In this document: positions 1-11,294 of the stretch, piece after piece | How the letters are laid out: each line of letters opens with the position of its first letter | Position numbering within the stretch: position 1 is the first letter of the stretch | Source: Nemophila menziesii | Lineage: Eukaryota; Streptophyta; Magnoliopsida; Boraginales; Hydrophyllaceae | Reading direction: 5' to 3' | DNA: 64,000 bases | NCBI GenBank assembly: GCA_029959085.1 | Contig: JARWIR010000016.1 | Location: 4,757,441 to 4,821,440, forward strand | Made by a program: the position numbers and the translations under genes | The notes under the pieces: model-generated | Database searches by the model: none | What the model saw: the letters and a program-made list of their open reading frames with translations, nothing else | What the model was told of the DNA's origin: nothing

Positions 1-1215
1 AAAAAGGGATAAATATAAAGGAACAATATTTAGATATGAGGTTAAAAGCCAAGAAAATACATTGTGTAGATTGAAGAAGCCAATTTATGGTCTTTAACAT
101 ACCCAAGACAGTGATTTTTTGAGATTCACGAGTCATTTCAATTAGTAGTTTTTTGAAATGATATGTGAAGATCAGTTGGTCTACATATCAAAAGTTCCAT
201 AAAAAAAGATTATGAATTTATCTCGTTATATAGATTATATCCTACAAGTTAGGAATAACATATGATTTGTCAAAATTGAGGAGTTGTTATATTTCATTTT
301 TGTTGATGTGAAAGGAATGATAATTGTGAGTTCTATTCTTGATGTTATGATTCTTAAAGAATGTTTAAATTTTTGTTGTCCCTATCTCAAGAATTATACA
401 TCAAGAATATGCGTGAATACTTTTACATGGCAGACTTTAATGTTATTAACACTCCAAGTAACTGTGAGCATAAGATATAGTTTTCTTATATGTCCTAGTA
501 CTCCATAGATGAAACAGATAAGGTCAATAATGTCATATTAGTCATTACAGTACCAATAATAATATTATGTATGTCATGATGTGTACTAGGCTATACATTT
601 TGTTATGCCTTAAGTTTAGTTATCCATTTTCCACTGATATTTACTATTAGTCCATTTTTGTAAATAGAATTATGGACATGAGTATTGAGAACCTGAAATA
701 GGAGCAATGAGATGCCTTAAAAGGATTACGATTTACGGCTGATGATATATGTTTTATAATATATATTTACACCTAAAGTATATCCGTATGTTAATTGGTT
801 TAACAAAATGAATGAGTGTAAATGTCTTTAGGTTGTGCGTTCTTGCTGAAAGATTGTGCTATATCCATGGAGTAGCAAGAAACGAACTTATATATATTGC
901 TACGTCAGGTGTGAATTTTGAGTTTGTGACTTACTCAGCTAAAGTTCAAAAGGTTTGTTTGGTTTAAAAGTTTGTGTTTACTTTTTATGATTCTCAAGTG
1001 ATAGTGGGAGTTCAATTTTAAAATACTGTAATAGAGAAATTGCAATGGCTTATGTAATGAGAACATAATATTACAGTATAACCAAACATATTAATATAAA
1101 GTATATCATGATAAGAGACATTATCGCACATAAGAATGTGAATTTGCAGTTAATACCCACACGTGATATTCTTGTGAATATATTTCTTGAACTAATTGCA
1201 AGTTATGCAATTCCA
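1..1215 (+). mobile_element. Copia-type retrotransposon pol relic (RT to RNase H)
   Basis: Translated piecewise across frames, this stretch gives decayed Ty1/Copia polymerase text. Near 60-95 it reads like the reverse-transcriptase stretch CRLKKPIYGL. Around 215-245 is a YIDYILQVRNN stretch matching the YVDDILLASN catalytic region, with one catalytic Asp replaced (YIDY for YVDD). Near 1075-1190 is the RNase H tail (KHINIKYIMIRDII, then IPTRDILVNIF). Many stops and frame changes make it dead. It enters from the left window edge, so its 5' part is unseen. The assignment to Copia rests on domain order and these motifs recalled from the family; no LTR was found at its right end. Confidence 0.72.
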
Positions 1216-1319
1216 GATCATGTTGGATCTATATATTTATGTACACTGCAAAATAATGTGCAATGATATTTCCATTATTGAGTGGTAATATATATACGTG
1301 TGCAATGATTCTTGCAAAT

Positions 1320-1995
1320 CCCGAAAACCTAGTTCGAGACGCAAACAAAAGAAAGAGATAAGCTAAAGCAAAAGAGTTAGAGGAGCAATTAGCAAGAGAA
1401 GCAATGGCTGAACTCGACCCTCCTCTTGTTCATGTGGTTCCTATTGTTCCACAAGTTCAACCTCCTCAGAACAATGATCTGTGGTTCATCAATGGCCCTG
1501 AAGAAGCTCCATTTAGAGCTCCTTCTCTCGGAATTGGCCCAACAATTATTAATGTCGAGAGATTCAGACCCGATCCTGGTATGTTATCTCAATTTCAGAG
1601 TTATGGCAATTTCTGAGGAGCACCTGGCGAGAATCCAATCTATGTTGTATAGAAGTTCATGCAAATCTGCGATTCCTATATTACGCAAGGAGTAACAAAG
1701 GATCAGATGTATTTTGCTAATTTTAGGCATTTTGTTATTGATGGAGCAAGTGAATGGCATGATTCTCAAGAACCCGGAACAATTACAACATAGGACGCAT
1801 TACAAACTGCGTTCTTCGATAGATACTACCAGACGAACATGAGAGTAGATGCGCACATTGAATTAACTTCATTCAAACAAGAGTGTGCCCCCGATAGCAG
1901 TCTCATGATCAAATTAGTATTAGAATAGAGAACCAAAAGAAATATATATGTAGTTGAAATCAATTGTAAAAGGAACAGTAAAACTATGAGTGATA
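1320..1995 (+). mobile_element. Ty3-type (Athila/Tat-like) gag relic
   Basis: An ATG at 1404 opens a short frame that stops at 1614-1616. The next frames continue a retrotransposon gag-like text: a DSYITQG stretch, then an ASEWHDSQEPGTITT stretch followed by DALQTAFFDRYYQ near 1745-1830, which matches the W..L...F..RF pattern of the plant Retrotrans_gag domain. Stops at 1614 and 1792 (a TAG where Trp is expected) and a later one near 1926 show decay. No protease, polymerase or LTR follows. It is an isolated gag fragment next to the Copia relic. Confidence 0.6.
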
Positions 1996-2571
1996 CTTCT
2001 TTAGTCGCATGGCATGAGTATTTATGAATAAAGAAAACTTAATATACCTGGTTGGTTTTTTTCGTATTTCACTAGAGAATATTCTAGAGCTAATATCTTC
2101 GATCACATGGCGAAATAGGGCATATTTCCGCAAACTCTGTTAAGGAATCTTGTTGAGCTCGACGGATATGAGTCATATTCCACGGAGCAATGACCGAATT
2201 TATCAATTAGTAATGGGATATGTGAATTCTACTGAATAGACTTCCTGTTCTGTACTTCGAAAGTTTATTTTGGTTGTGTGATTGCCCTTGGAAAGCCTGT
2301 TCTTTGAAGTTTTTTTTTTTGGTAATTGTCCTTGGAAAGCATTTTCTTGGGATGATCGGATTATTTGGCTCAATCAAAAAGGCTAAGGGAAGATCAATGA
2401 GCGCACTATGTATATTTGGTTGACTTTTACACCTACTTTTATTGAATTTGGAGAAGAATAAGAATTAAGAATAAGAATGGAAAGTGTTTTAAGGGTCATG
2501 TACCATCACTGTGTCTTAAGAGCTTTAGGAATAATGAAGATCTTACTCTTAAACGGAATTGTGCAATAACT
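1996..2571. other. intergenic, nothing recognised
   Basis: AT-rich sequence with short T-runs and no open frame or repeat that I can assign. It may be further decayed retroelement, since it follows the gag relic directly. Confidence 0.4.
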
Positions 2572-2838
2572 TTTTTTTTATACATGGTGTCCGGGCCAGT
2601 TTTCGTGCACCACGACTAATCCCATAAAAAATATACGCACCTTCCATTCATATTCCCACTTAATCAGAACTAGATCGCCCATATTCAGAGAAGGAATTCG
2701 AATCATGTACCTCTTGCTTTACCCCCTCTCTTTTAAGGGCTGAAGAAATATTTGAACCCTGTATCTCTTGCTTTACCCCTTTAAGGGATAAAGAAATGTC
2801 AAGGCTCTCGACACTTAAGCTACCCAACTGGGTTCAAT
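2572..2838 (-). mobile_element. Au-like SINE with duplicated promoter segment
   Basis: Read on the minus strand, the element starts with a tRNA-like head (AACCCAGTTGGGTAGCTTAA) and ends with the Au-type tail: GGGATTAGTCG, then TGCACGAAAACTGGCCCGGACACC-like text, then an A-run (T-run on the plus strand near 2572-2580). A segment of about 53 bp containing a B-box-like GGTTCAAA is present twice, recognisable by two copies of GTA(C/T)CTCTTGCTTTACCCC near 2707 and 2760 on the plus strand. The tail matches the copy at 34010-34160 in opposite orientation. The family name is from memory of plant Au SINEs. Confidence 0.65.
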
Positions 2839-3112
2839 AACATCCTCCTTGGTATTAGGGAATGCAATTTGTGGTGTGCATAGAGACAAGTGAACTAAAT
2901 TGTTTTGGCCCGTTCAAGCTTATTTTATTTTATTTTCTTTTCTCAAAAGACACTTAAACCCATAAACAATTAAATAGCATAAATACGAGGAAAAATATCC
3001 TAAACTTAATAATCATCCTATCTCTGTCTAGAAAACGGAAGGGATAACAACTTAATAATCATCCTATCTCTATATCTAGAAATCAAAAGTGTTAAAACAC
3101 ATCTAAATCTCA

Positions 3113-5795
3113 CTATGAGCGAGAAGGAAACTGATTTTGCTGAGAATCGCTAGGAACAAAAACAGGAAGCTGACCACCTCTCCGTGATCTCCCTTGCTGA
3201 TAATAACTTAACGTGGAACTGTTATTTCTCTGTGAACCTGTAACCTGTGAGTTTTCATTTCTCAGTCCTCTAGTTATCTGTTCATTTCCAATAGGACCCC
3301 CAAAAAATATAGATTGACCCGTGTAAGTAACCTCTGTTCCAGAACTCACATTCCTAGTATTAGCTGTCGAAACAACTCTCGCAGCTTGGTTATCCCATGA
3401 TAAAGATAACCTCGAGTAATTCTTCTTCAGTGATTGATTTGCTGATGGGCTAAGATGATCTCTATTAGATGGAGGGCTAAGATTCGTTGCTAACGGACTA
3501 CTTACACGACTAATACTGGGCCCACAAGATTCAACGTCTTCTCTACTAGCACGACTAGGAGGATACGGACTCTTAGATCTTCCACGATTAGTACTACCTC
3601 CTGGACTACTTACACCACTCGATAATTGATCAGCATCATATAAATGAGGTCTCGCACTAATCGGACGAAGTACAGAAGATGAAGCTCTAGCTTTAGCACC
3701 TGCTTTCACCGCTTCATTAGTATCAAGCTTCGCAAGCTTCCAAGCACTAATTTTAACATTACGAGATATTTTCTTCCCTTTATTATTATCCTCTTCGGGT
3801 ATTGTATCAGGATCAACTGTAGATGGTAAACGCCCTGGCTCAAGATGAGGAATTATTTCATCCTGTAAATAAATATCGTATTAGATTTATAATTATTTAA
3901 TTTTATTTGTATTAATAGTACCTGATGGTCCATAAAGATACGTGGTGGAGTACACCAAGGACCTTTATGTTGTAAACCTATACCAACAGAGCTTCGTCCA
4001 CTTATAGCCGTTACAGCAGAGCTTGTGGGTGATGAAGGTAAACTTAATTGATCATCTCCTTCGTCTAAAGAAGGTCCCGGAGGTTCGCTTTGGCTTCTCA
4101 TAGCTACTACATATTCATAAGTTGTAATACCCTTTCTGATTAAAATTATATGGAAGAAAAAAAGTTCTCCTAAAGGTACAGTAGCTAGAAAGGAAACTGC
4201 GGTACATAAAGCCTGAGGAAAATGAAAATGGAGCAAATGTTACTGGATATAGATATAATAAGTGTTTGTTAGAAAATGGAGAATATATATACCACTATAG
4301 TAGCGAATGGTGGGCGAGAAAATCCATCTCCGAGTCTTTGAGTGATTAAGTGTTCCGTTGATTTTTTATCCATAAAGCAACGGACAAGAACAAAAATGCC
4401 TATCCCACATTCAAAAAGAAGCTACCAGAAAAAAAAAAAAGGTAATATGGTTAGAAAATACTGACTATGTAATAGGTGAAACGGAATATGAATTAAAACT
4501 TACCCAGACAAGGCTTGCACCCATTAGGCACACGAAAGTGATGTAGTTTTTTCTTCCAACACAGTTATTTAACCACTGTAAGAATAAAATAATGTGATAA
4601 GTACACCTTATACTATTCTAGAAAAATGAAATGAGTGCAAATAAAAAGTATTGAACTTACCCGACAATGATGATCAAAGCCATCGACACATTTATCACAA
4701 CTTCTGCAATGTTTACTATACTTTCGTACCTAGAAAGATAAACTAAACTCAGAAAATATCTTTCACTTATAATTTCGGTTTCATAAATGAAGCTTTTCAT
4801 ACCTCGGCATTACATAAAGTGCAAAATAGTGCATCCTCGTCTCCGTTTTGTTGTTGATCTAAATAATCTTCATCTTTTCGGCAATCTTCTATTACAAAGC
4901 AACCACAAAATATGGCCCCCACTTTTGAACAGAAACTTGAACCATGTCTTTCAGATTTTTCTCCATTATTCAGTCCTATTTTCCCAGGCTCTGAATTTGA
5001 AGATAATGAAATGCAACTAAATTATTAATACAAGATGCACAAAACAACCTAGTTATGAGTTAACTTTAATCACTTTTTAACATTCGATTCATTTGAAGAT
5101 CAAATTACTTACCAGGAAATTGTGATTCATTATGGGACTTGTCAGGCTCAATGAGAATACCAGGGTCAGCAGGATCAATAGCTGTGCATCTCGCATAAAG
5201 TATCAATACACATAGTGCCTGAAAATTAAACAATGAGAAAGCTATTATTTGAAAAAAAAATGGCAAAAGAAAAGGAAATGAATGAGCTAGCTCTCACCAC
5301 AAAGGAATAAACACCAATAGCTATGTATTCATAAATGTCCTTTCCAAGAAATGGAGCGAAAAATGAATAGAAGGCAACTGATAGTAGGAAAAAAACTGTT
5401 ATAGCCACTACCTGTTGACAAAAAAAAGGCAACGGACAAGGCTAAAGAATCGAATATGTAAAGAGTCAATAAAAATGAGTTCATCAAAATTGAGACCCAT
5501 AAGATAATTTGACATATACACCATATGAGTTCTCTTTTACTCCTTTTATTAGTTTCTCTACATCAAATACTGCTTGCTTACTGTCTCTAGTTACAATCGA
5601 TCTAAAGCACAATTTTATTAATTTTTGGAATTTGTTCTGAAAAATCTGTCCTTTAAATTCCAACTTTTAACAATAGTCTCAATTATGATTAGCATTGAGA
5701 AATAAAATTAGCTCTACAGGCAAAAACCCAGATTTTAGAAGCGAATGTACCTGAAAAGAATGAGCTGGAAGTTGCCACCCATGACGTCGAGCCAT
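3113..5795 (-). CDS. DHHC-type protein S-acyltransferase (PAT21/PAT22-like)
   Basis: This gene encodes a membrane palmitoyltransferase that attaches fatty acids to cysteines of target proteins. Nine exons on the minus strand: 5751-5795, 5298-5411, 5113-5218, 4803-4990, 4661-4729, 4504-4575, 4293-4421, 3922-4212 and 3113-3862. All junctions are GT-AG and in phase, giving about 587 residues. Visible motifs are DPADPG after the second membrane segment, a Cys-rich domain (CTLCNAEV, then [15 protein letters not shown]) with catalytic DHHC split by the exon 5/6 junction, and TTYE after the fourth segment. Four hydrophobic segments flank the domain. The long Ser/Pro-rich cytosolic tail of about 250 residues is typical of the Arabidopsis PAT18-22 group, closest from memory to At1g69420. 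The start [10 protein letters not shown] is supported by family resemblance. The gene looks intact; the exact paralogue is uncertain. Confidence 0.93.
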
Positions 5796-6973
5796 AATAA
5801 ACAAACAAAAAAGCTTGGAAACTAATACTAAATCAAAATCCCAATTCCATTTCAAACAAGAATAGTTAAGTTTTATCCAAGCGGATAAACACAACTGTAA
5901 TGCTGCAAAAGAGCAACTCAAAACCCAGCTACTTGAATGAGAAAGGCCCACCCAGATATCAAAATCGGATTTTGAGAAGACCTATTTTATCAATTTTTAG
6001 TACTAGGGTTTCTGGAGATTTAATTTATGTATGAATGTGCTAAAAACAAGATAAGGAGAAGAAGGATAAATGGGAAAATGGTTGTTTTTACTATTACTAG
6101 TGCAGCTTTTTATCCAATAATCTTCTTCGTCTTCTTGTTTTGTTAGTATATGAGGAAATCACCCACTGAAGTCTATAAATGGTGGACTGTGGAGCCGAGC
6201 CGCCTTTCACTTTTCAGGTCTTTTCTCTTTCTCTTTTCTATTCTTTTCTGGGTCCGTCCGATTTGTTAACGTATCTCATATTTTTGTAGTTTATCTCTCT
6301 TCAATTAAAACTATTTTTGAGAGAATAGGGGCACACGTACTTAGCTCATATGATAACTGAAGTTAAATTATAACAAATTTTACAAAATCCACGTGACTTC
6401 TTCTCACCTTTTATATTAATTCATATCATAATATATTAAACAATATAATTTCAACTTAACAAAAGCTATTTATTAATTTACATACTAATTAAATGGAACC
6501 GTTCTCATTTACCTAAATCATAATAAAGCATCAAATCAAATGTTAATATAAATCAAACAATTTTCAAATATGGAAAGTTACCAAAATACACTCCTTTCAC
6601 TTATTAAAAAAATATTGATTGTGGACTACTTATTTTCCATTTAAATCATAAAAATATTAAGTATAAGAAATGATGATGGTGTACTTATGTCTCAATTAAA
6701 TCACAAAAATATTGAGTATAAAAGAAGAAAGAGGCAAAACAGTTCGAAAAGCAAAAAATTCCAAACGACAAAAAACACTTGAAGACGGAAGAACAAACGA
6801 TCAATATCAAACAAAAAAGTGATACTCGATGCTAAAAAGCGATAATCAAAACTGAAAAGGGATAATCAAAACTAGGGGTGTGCGCGGGTCGGTTTTGGAT
6901 GAAAAATGTTCAATCCACCAACCGTCTGTTCTTCTGCAGGTTTTGAAAAAATAAGACCCGCACTTACCCAATA
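5796..6973. other. PAT upstream region and AT-rich intergenic DNA
   Basis: The first 450 bases are upstream of the minus-strand acyltransferase start and probably hold its leader and promoter. The rest is AT-rich without a credible frame. From about 6874 the text GGGGTGTGCGCGGGTCGG resembles the end of a hAT-type MITE. If so, the MULE-like element at 6984-8451 sits inside it, because similar GCGGATTGCGGGTG text resumes near 8483. Confidence 0.4.
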
Positions 6974-6983
6974 CATTATATAA

Positions 6984-8451
6984 GAGATTATTACCCAAGA
7001 GGTCTTGAAAACACCACCTCGTGACCTAAGAAGGCCGACTCTATGGCCTCTTTTTTACTAAAGGCCACAAACAAAAATTAACACTATAAACCAAAAAAAC
7101 AATTACATTTCTACAATTTTTTTATTTTTTATTTCTCTATATACACTAATTTATATCATAATATTTATTTGAACCCTAATTGTTATTTTTAATTTACTCT
7201 CTCTATCTCTCGGGCAGCCTCCATTATTGCTCAGCCTCGATTTCCTTCACAAGAACACCAGTCTCCTTTATGGTGAAACTCCGGCGAAGCAATGAACCTC
7301 CGACAAGAGTGCTCGAACCGGAGAAGAAGGTCGTTGATGCTCCGATCTAGAGCGCTTGATGATCCGGATCCATGGCAGCGAGGTGGTGGGTCTAGGTGGT
7401 GGTGCAAGGCGGTGGTAGCGAGGTGGTGGGTCGAGGTGGTGCAAAGATGGAACAGTGGTGGAGATCCGGCGCCGGTTCCTGTCTCGAGCTTCTTCTCCGC
7501 TGCAACTAGATCTCTGCTGCAATTTTGAGATCGAGTGGAGCACAAACGCTGCAAGTTTGAGATCGTGATGGCTTCTTCTCAGTTGCACTGGATCTCCGAT
7601 GTGGAGCACGAACGCTGGAAATGTGATGAAGGCTTGGATTATGCTCCGGCGAGACAGTGTAGCAGAACGCTAGGTCAGAATGATTTGCTGTTTAGAAGTG
7701 TTGGTTTTCTTATGTAATTTTCTGTATAGAACAAGGTTTGAAACTCTTGTAACTAACCTTGTTCAAGAGGTTAATAGCCTAATTTTGTTTCATGTAGTTT
7801 GACTTGTCAACTCTCTAGAAAAATGTAAAAAAAATATGTAGAATTTTCAGTGTTGAAATGAATAGTAAAATCAGTTTACTTGTTAGTGTTTTCAATGGAT
7901 GATGTTATTTCATTGCAAAAATATTCATTTTCTGCATTTCTTATATGTAAGCTATAGGTTATATTAGCAATTGATTTTTTTTATACTCAGTAATTTTACT
8001 GAGCACGCTCGGTAAAGTTACTGAGAAAACGAGCATGCTTAGTAAAGTCACACAACAAAAAAATTCGAATACTCATAACTTTTTTCATGCTAAGTACCCC
8101 ATACTCAGAAATTTTTTCCTACGCTAAGAACTTTTTTCCACGCTCAGAACTTTTTCAGGCGATGGCCGGCGGTGGTCGACGATGATCGGTGGTTGTGGCC
8201 GGAACTGGAAATTTTGATAATTAATGAAGGAGGGGAAGAAAAAATGATAAAGGAGGAGAGAGATTAATGGTAATGGAGGAGAGAGAGTAATGGTAGTGTA
8301 AGAGAGAGAATAATCTATTTTTTTTGTCTTATATGCACTAGAAGGGTAGTTATGACATTGGACATCTTATTGGCCTCTAAGAAGGAGAGAGGAATTGGCT
8401 AGATCCTATGTGTCACTACAATAATCTTTAAGACCCTGTGGGTGATTGACC
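6984..8451. mobile_element. MULE-like TIR element with 10-bp target duplication and GC-rich cargo
   Basis: The direct repeat CATTATATAA flanks the element at 6974-6983 and 8452-8461, the 9-10 bp size expected of Mutator-like transposition. The ends form imperfect inverted repeats of roughly 90 bp: left ATTACCCAAGAGGTCTTGAA against right (reverse complement) TCACCCACAGGGTCTTAAAG, continuing with GTGAC and AGGCC blocks. No transposase frame is present, so it is non-autonomous. The interior 7200-7720 is much more GC-rich than its surroundings and gives spurious open frames on both strands. That is what a captured host gene fragment (Pack-MULE) looks like, but I cannot name a source. A related copy lies near 28851-30097. 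Confidence 0.68.
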
Positions 8452-8461
8452 CATTATATAA

Positions 8462-10425
8462 ACCATTAAGTTTTGAGTTGGGCGGATTGCGGGTGAAATC
8501 ATTGGTTTAGCTGGGGACATAAGTTTCAAACACCTTCTCAGACGGTACAATGGTTTAGATGATAAGGCTGCACGCAGAGTTAGGTGGAGATCCGTAGGAT
8601 ATTTGCACTAGGTCCAAATCGGGACCTATTTCGCGAAACTTGGCATTGGTTGACCGCTGGATTCGTTCTTGTTATCACCTGTCAAAAAAATGAAAAAAGG
8701 GAATTATGAAAGAAAAATTAATTAAAATGAGGGTTATAAATTCAAAAGATCCACAGTCCAACAAACTTTCTTCATAAGGTCTAGCACACTTCACTAATAA
8801 TTCATGTCCATAATACCCATCACTGGGTTGTGCGACGCAATTCACTAAGCTGTGCGACACAATTCACCGGGTTACAACACGACACATTTCACTAGGCTAT
8901 ATGACATAAATTGGTAGGCTATACGATATAAATGTACTTCACACAAATTGGTGGGCTATACAAAACTCATAAATCTGCCGAACTGCCGAACTGAAGTGAT
9001 AAACAACATAATTTGGTGGGCTTAAACTGCGTTATAATTAAGTGTATATTTTATTTGTTGGATTGTATTCATTAACTTAGTTAACCCACTACCAAACCTG
9101 TTAAAAAGTCATTCTCCAGTTTCATTTCTTTTGCCGCGATTCAACATCACCACTATCACACTTATCACACTTTTTGAATCCTTGTTAAAATATTTAGTTC
9201 TTATAAAATATAATTAAGTATATTTAAATCAGATAATTGTGGAAAATGTAAAATAATGAGATTAGGTTAAAAAAATATATTATTGTTCAAAACAAAGGTT
9301 AAAATATTAAATTAATTTTTTAAAAATTTCAGTGGTAAAATATTAATTTACTTAACCTTAATTTGGATTTTTCGAATGTTGATTGCCAAGCAATGTTGAT
9401 TTCCTTTTGTCAAACTCCAAGCCATGAAGGCCGCAGTTGGCATATGCAGGAGAGTAGGTTGGTGAGAAGTTGAATGGAAAGAGATTTTCTTTTAGTTTTT
9501 GCTTGAATGTGAGATTAAAGAGACGAGTATCATTTTTTATGATTAATTCTTGTATTTTGTATCAGAACGGCGGTATGTTAGGAAGAGATATTTTTTACTT
9601 GGCTTTTGTTTTAATACGAATGAAAAGATGAGTTTTAGGTTTTATTGTAATTATTTTTTTAATTTTAAATTTTATTTTTATTTTATAAAGTTATATTAAG
9701 TATATCATAAGTTTAAAATAGTATATTAAATTTTATTCATCTAAATTTTTATATTTAACTTTTTAAAACATAATTTATTGAATTATAGATCTAATTAGTA
9801 ATTATCAAATTAAAAAGAAAACATTTGTAACATAAATTACATAATAATGAAGGGATTGACAAAAAAGTCAAGTATAGTGGAACTTGTTAGCCAGCGTGAG
9901 TATCATTTTTCATTATGGTTACCATCAATCAAAAATCATACTTATCGGTCGTCATTACTTTGACTTGTTGTTAGAAAATAATAGGACAATAATTTTATAA
10001 ATTTTTCTCGTTCTTTTTCAATCATTATTTTTAAGGTTGTTGGCGAATTACATCATAAGATGGTGTTAGGGGATATCTGTATAGTTGTCGTGGTTTAATA
10101 TGATTTTGGTTCTCAAGCTTTTTTAAGTCCTGGCGCCTTATTAGCGCTTATACACCTTCTTTATTTCTGTTTTTGAATTTATAAAATAGTGTTACGAAAC
10201 TAAGTTTTCATAGACAAATTAATACCCACTTAAATGATGGGAAAAAATGTTGTATCTTTAATGGGAATTTGAAAAATGTCAGGTGAAGGCAAAAAAAATA
10301 GTTGGCATTGATAGAGGCAAAATAATTTTATACAATTGATATTCATTGTGCATAGCGATGGAGAATGTCGTTCATGTGTTGTTGGTGGTGGATAATATCG
10401 CCTGTCGTTGGTGATGTGAGGTGAA
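8462..10425. other. AT-rich intergenic DNA with degenerate short repeats
   Basis: Between about 8825 and 8985 an imperfect unit of roughly 25-30 bp recurs (forms of TTCACTAGGCTATATGACAT and GTTGTGCGACGCAATTCAC). The remainder is AT-rich, with long T- and A-runs from 9290 to 9850 and no coding signal. Confidence 0.5.
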
Positions 10426-10438
10426 GGCGATTTTTGTA

Positions 10439-10551
10439 ACCAGTTGGGATAGTTCACTGACGAGGGTCTTGGTTATCCAATCTAGTGGTGTAGGTTCAAA
10501 CCGAGTTAATAACTCCGAATCAAAAAAAACTTTCTTATGTAACAGAAAAAA
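10439..10551 (+). mobile_element. tRNA-derived SINE with 13-bp target duplication
   Basis: The short element is flanked by the near-identical direct repeats GGCGATTTTTGTA (10426-10438) and GGTGATTTTTGTA (10552-10564). It starts ACCAGTTGGGATAGTTCACTG (A-box-like) and has a B-box-like GGTTCAAACC near 10493. It then has a body with TTAATAACTCCGAATCAAAAAA and ends ATGTAACAGAAAAA. A second member is at 21103-21222 on the minus strand. Confidence 0.72.
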
Positions 10552-10564
10552 GGTGATTTTTGTA

Positions 10565-11294
10565 TATCGTATACCGTATGTAAACACTAAAATTAAAAAG
10601 TAGAAGTAGAGAAGATTGTCCAAAAATAAATAGGGTTTAATGTTAATTTTGATGTATATAAAATTGACATTACCCTCCAGGCAAAAGACACTAACCATAG
10701 ACCCTAAATAATGGATAACCTTATTTTGCCTATATTAGTTCCAAGCATAATATACTTAAATTGGTGTTGTAGTAATAAGTCGAATTTTAATCATTTTCTT
10801 CTCAAGTGTTGCTTTAAATCCCCCTTTATCTTGTCCTTTCTTGTGGTCATATTTGCATAATGCATAACTAAATTCCTAATAACACTCTCGTTAGCAAGTT
10901 CTTTTTAATGGGATAGTTTTTAAAGTAAATATAAAAACAAAATGTTATTACATTTAACTACCAAAAACCAACAACCTTTATTTTCATCCGTACAATCACG
11001 GTTCATTTCAGTTGACAAACTTGAGAAAAACCCATTGAACCGGCGTGAATTGTCTCAACCAAGATAAAACAAAAGCATAACAAACAATTTACATTTGATC
11101 ATCACCTGAGATTCTCCGATTCCTTATTGCAGAAGGGTCATTAAGATTATATAAAAATATATGACCTGTTTTAGGTAGAAATATTTTCATGAAACTAAAG
11201 ATTGTAAGCAAGTTTAGTATAGAATTAAATCGAATCAAATCATATGAGTGTTTATCTCACTAGGTGGGGTGAGGTGAGGTGAGGCGGGTTTGAA
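10565..11294. other. upstream region of the MLO gene
   Basis: AT-rich intergenic sequence with no open frame of interest. The last 100 bases include GGTGAGGTGAGGTGAGGCGGG, a short tandem of GGTGA immediately before the MLO start and presumably in its leader. Confidence 0.45.

Noticed and set aside
7231..7717. Overlapping open frames of 60-113 codons on both strands
   Set aside because: They come from GC-rich repetitive cargo of a MULE-like element; no start context, splice sites or protein family.
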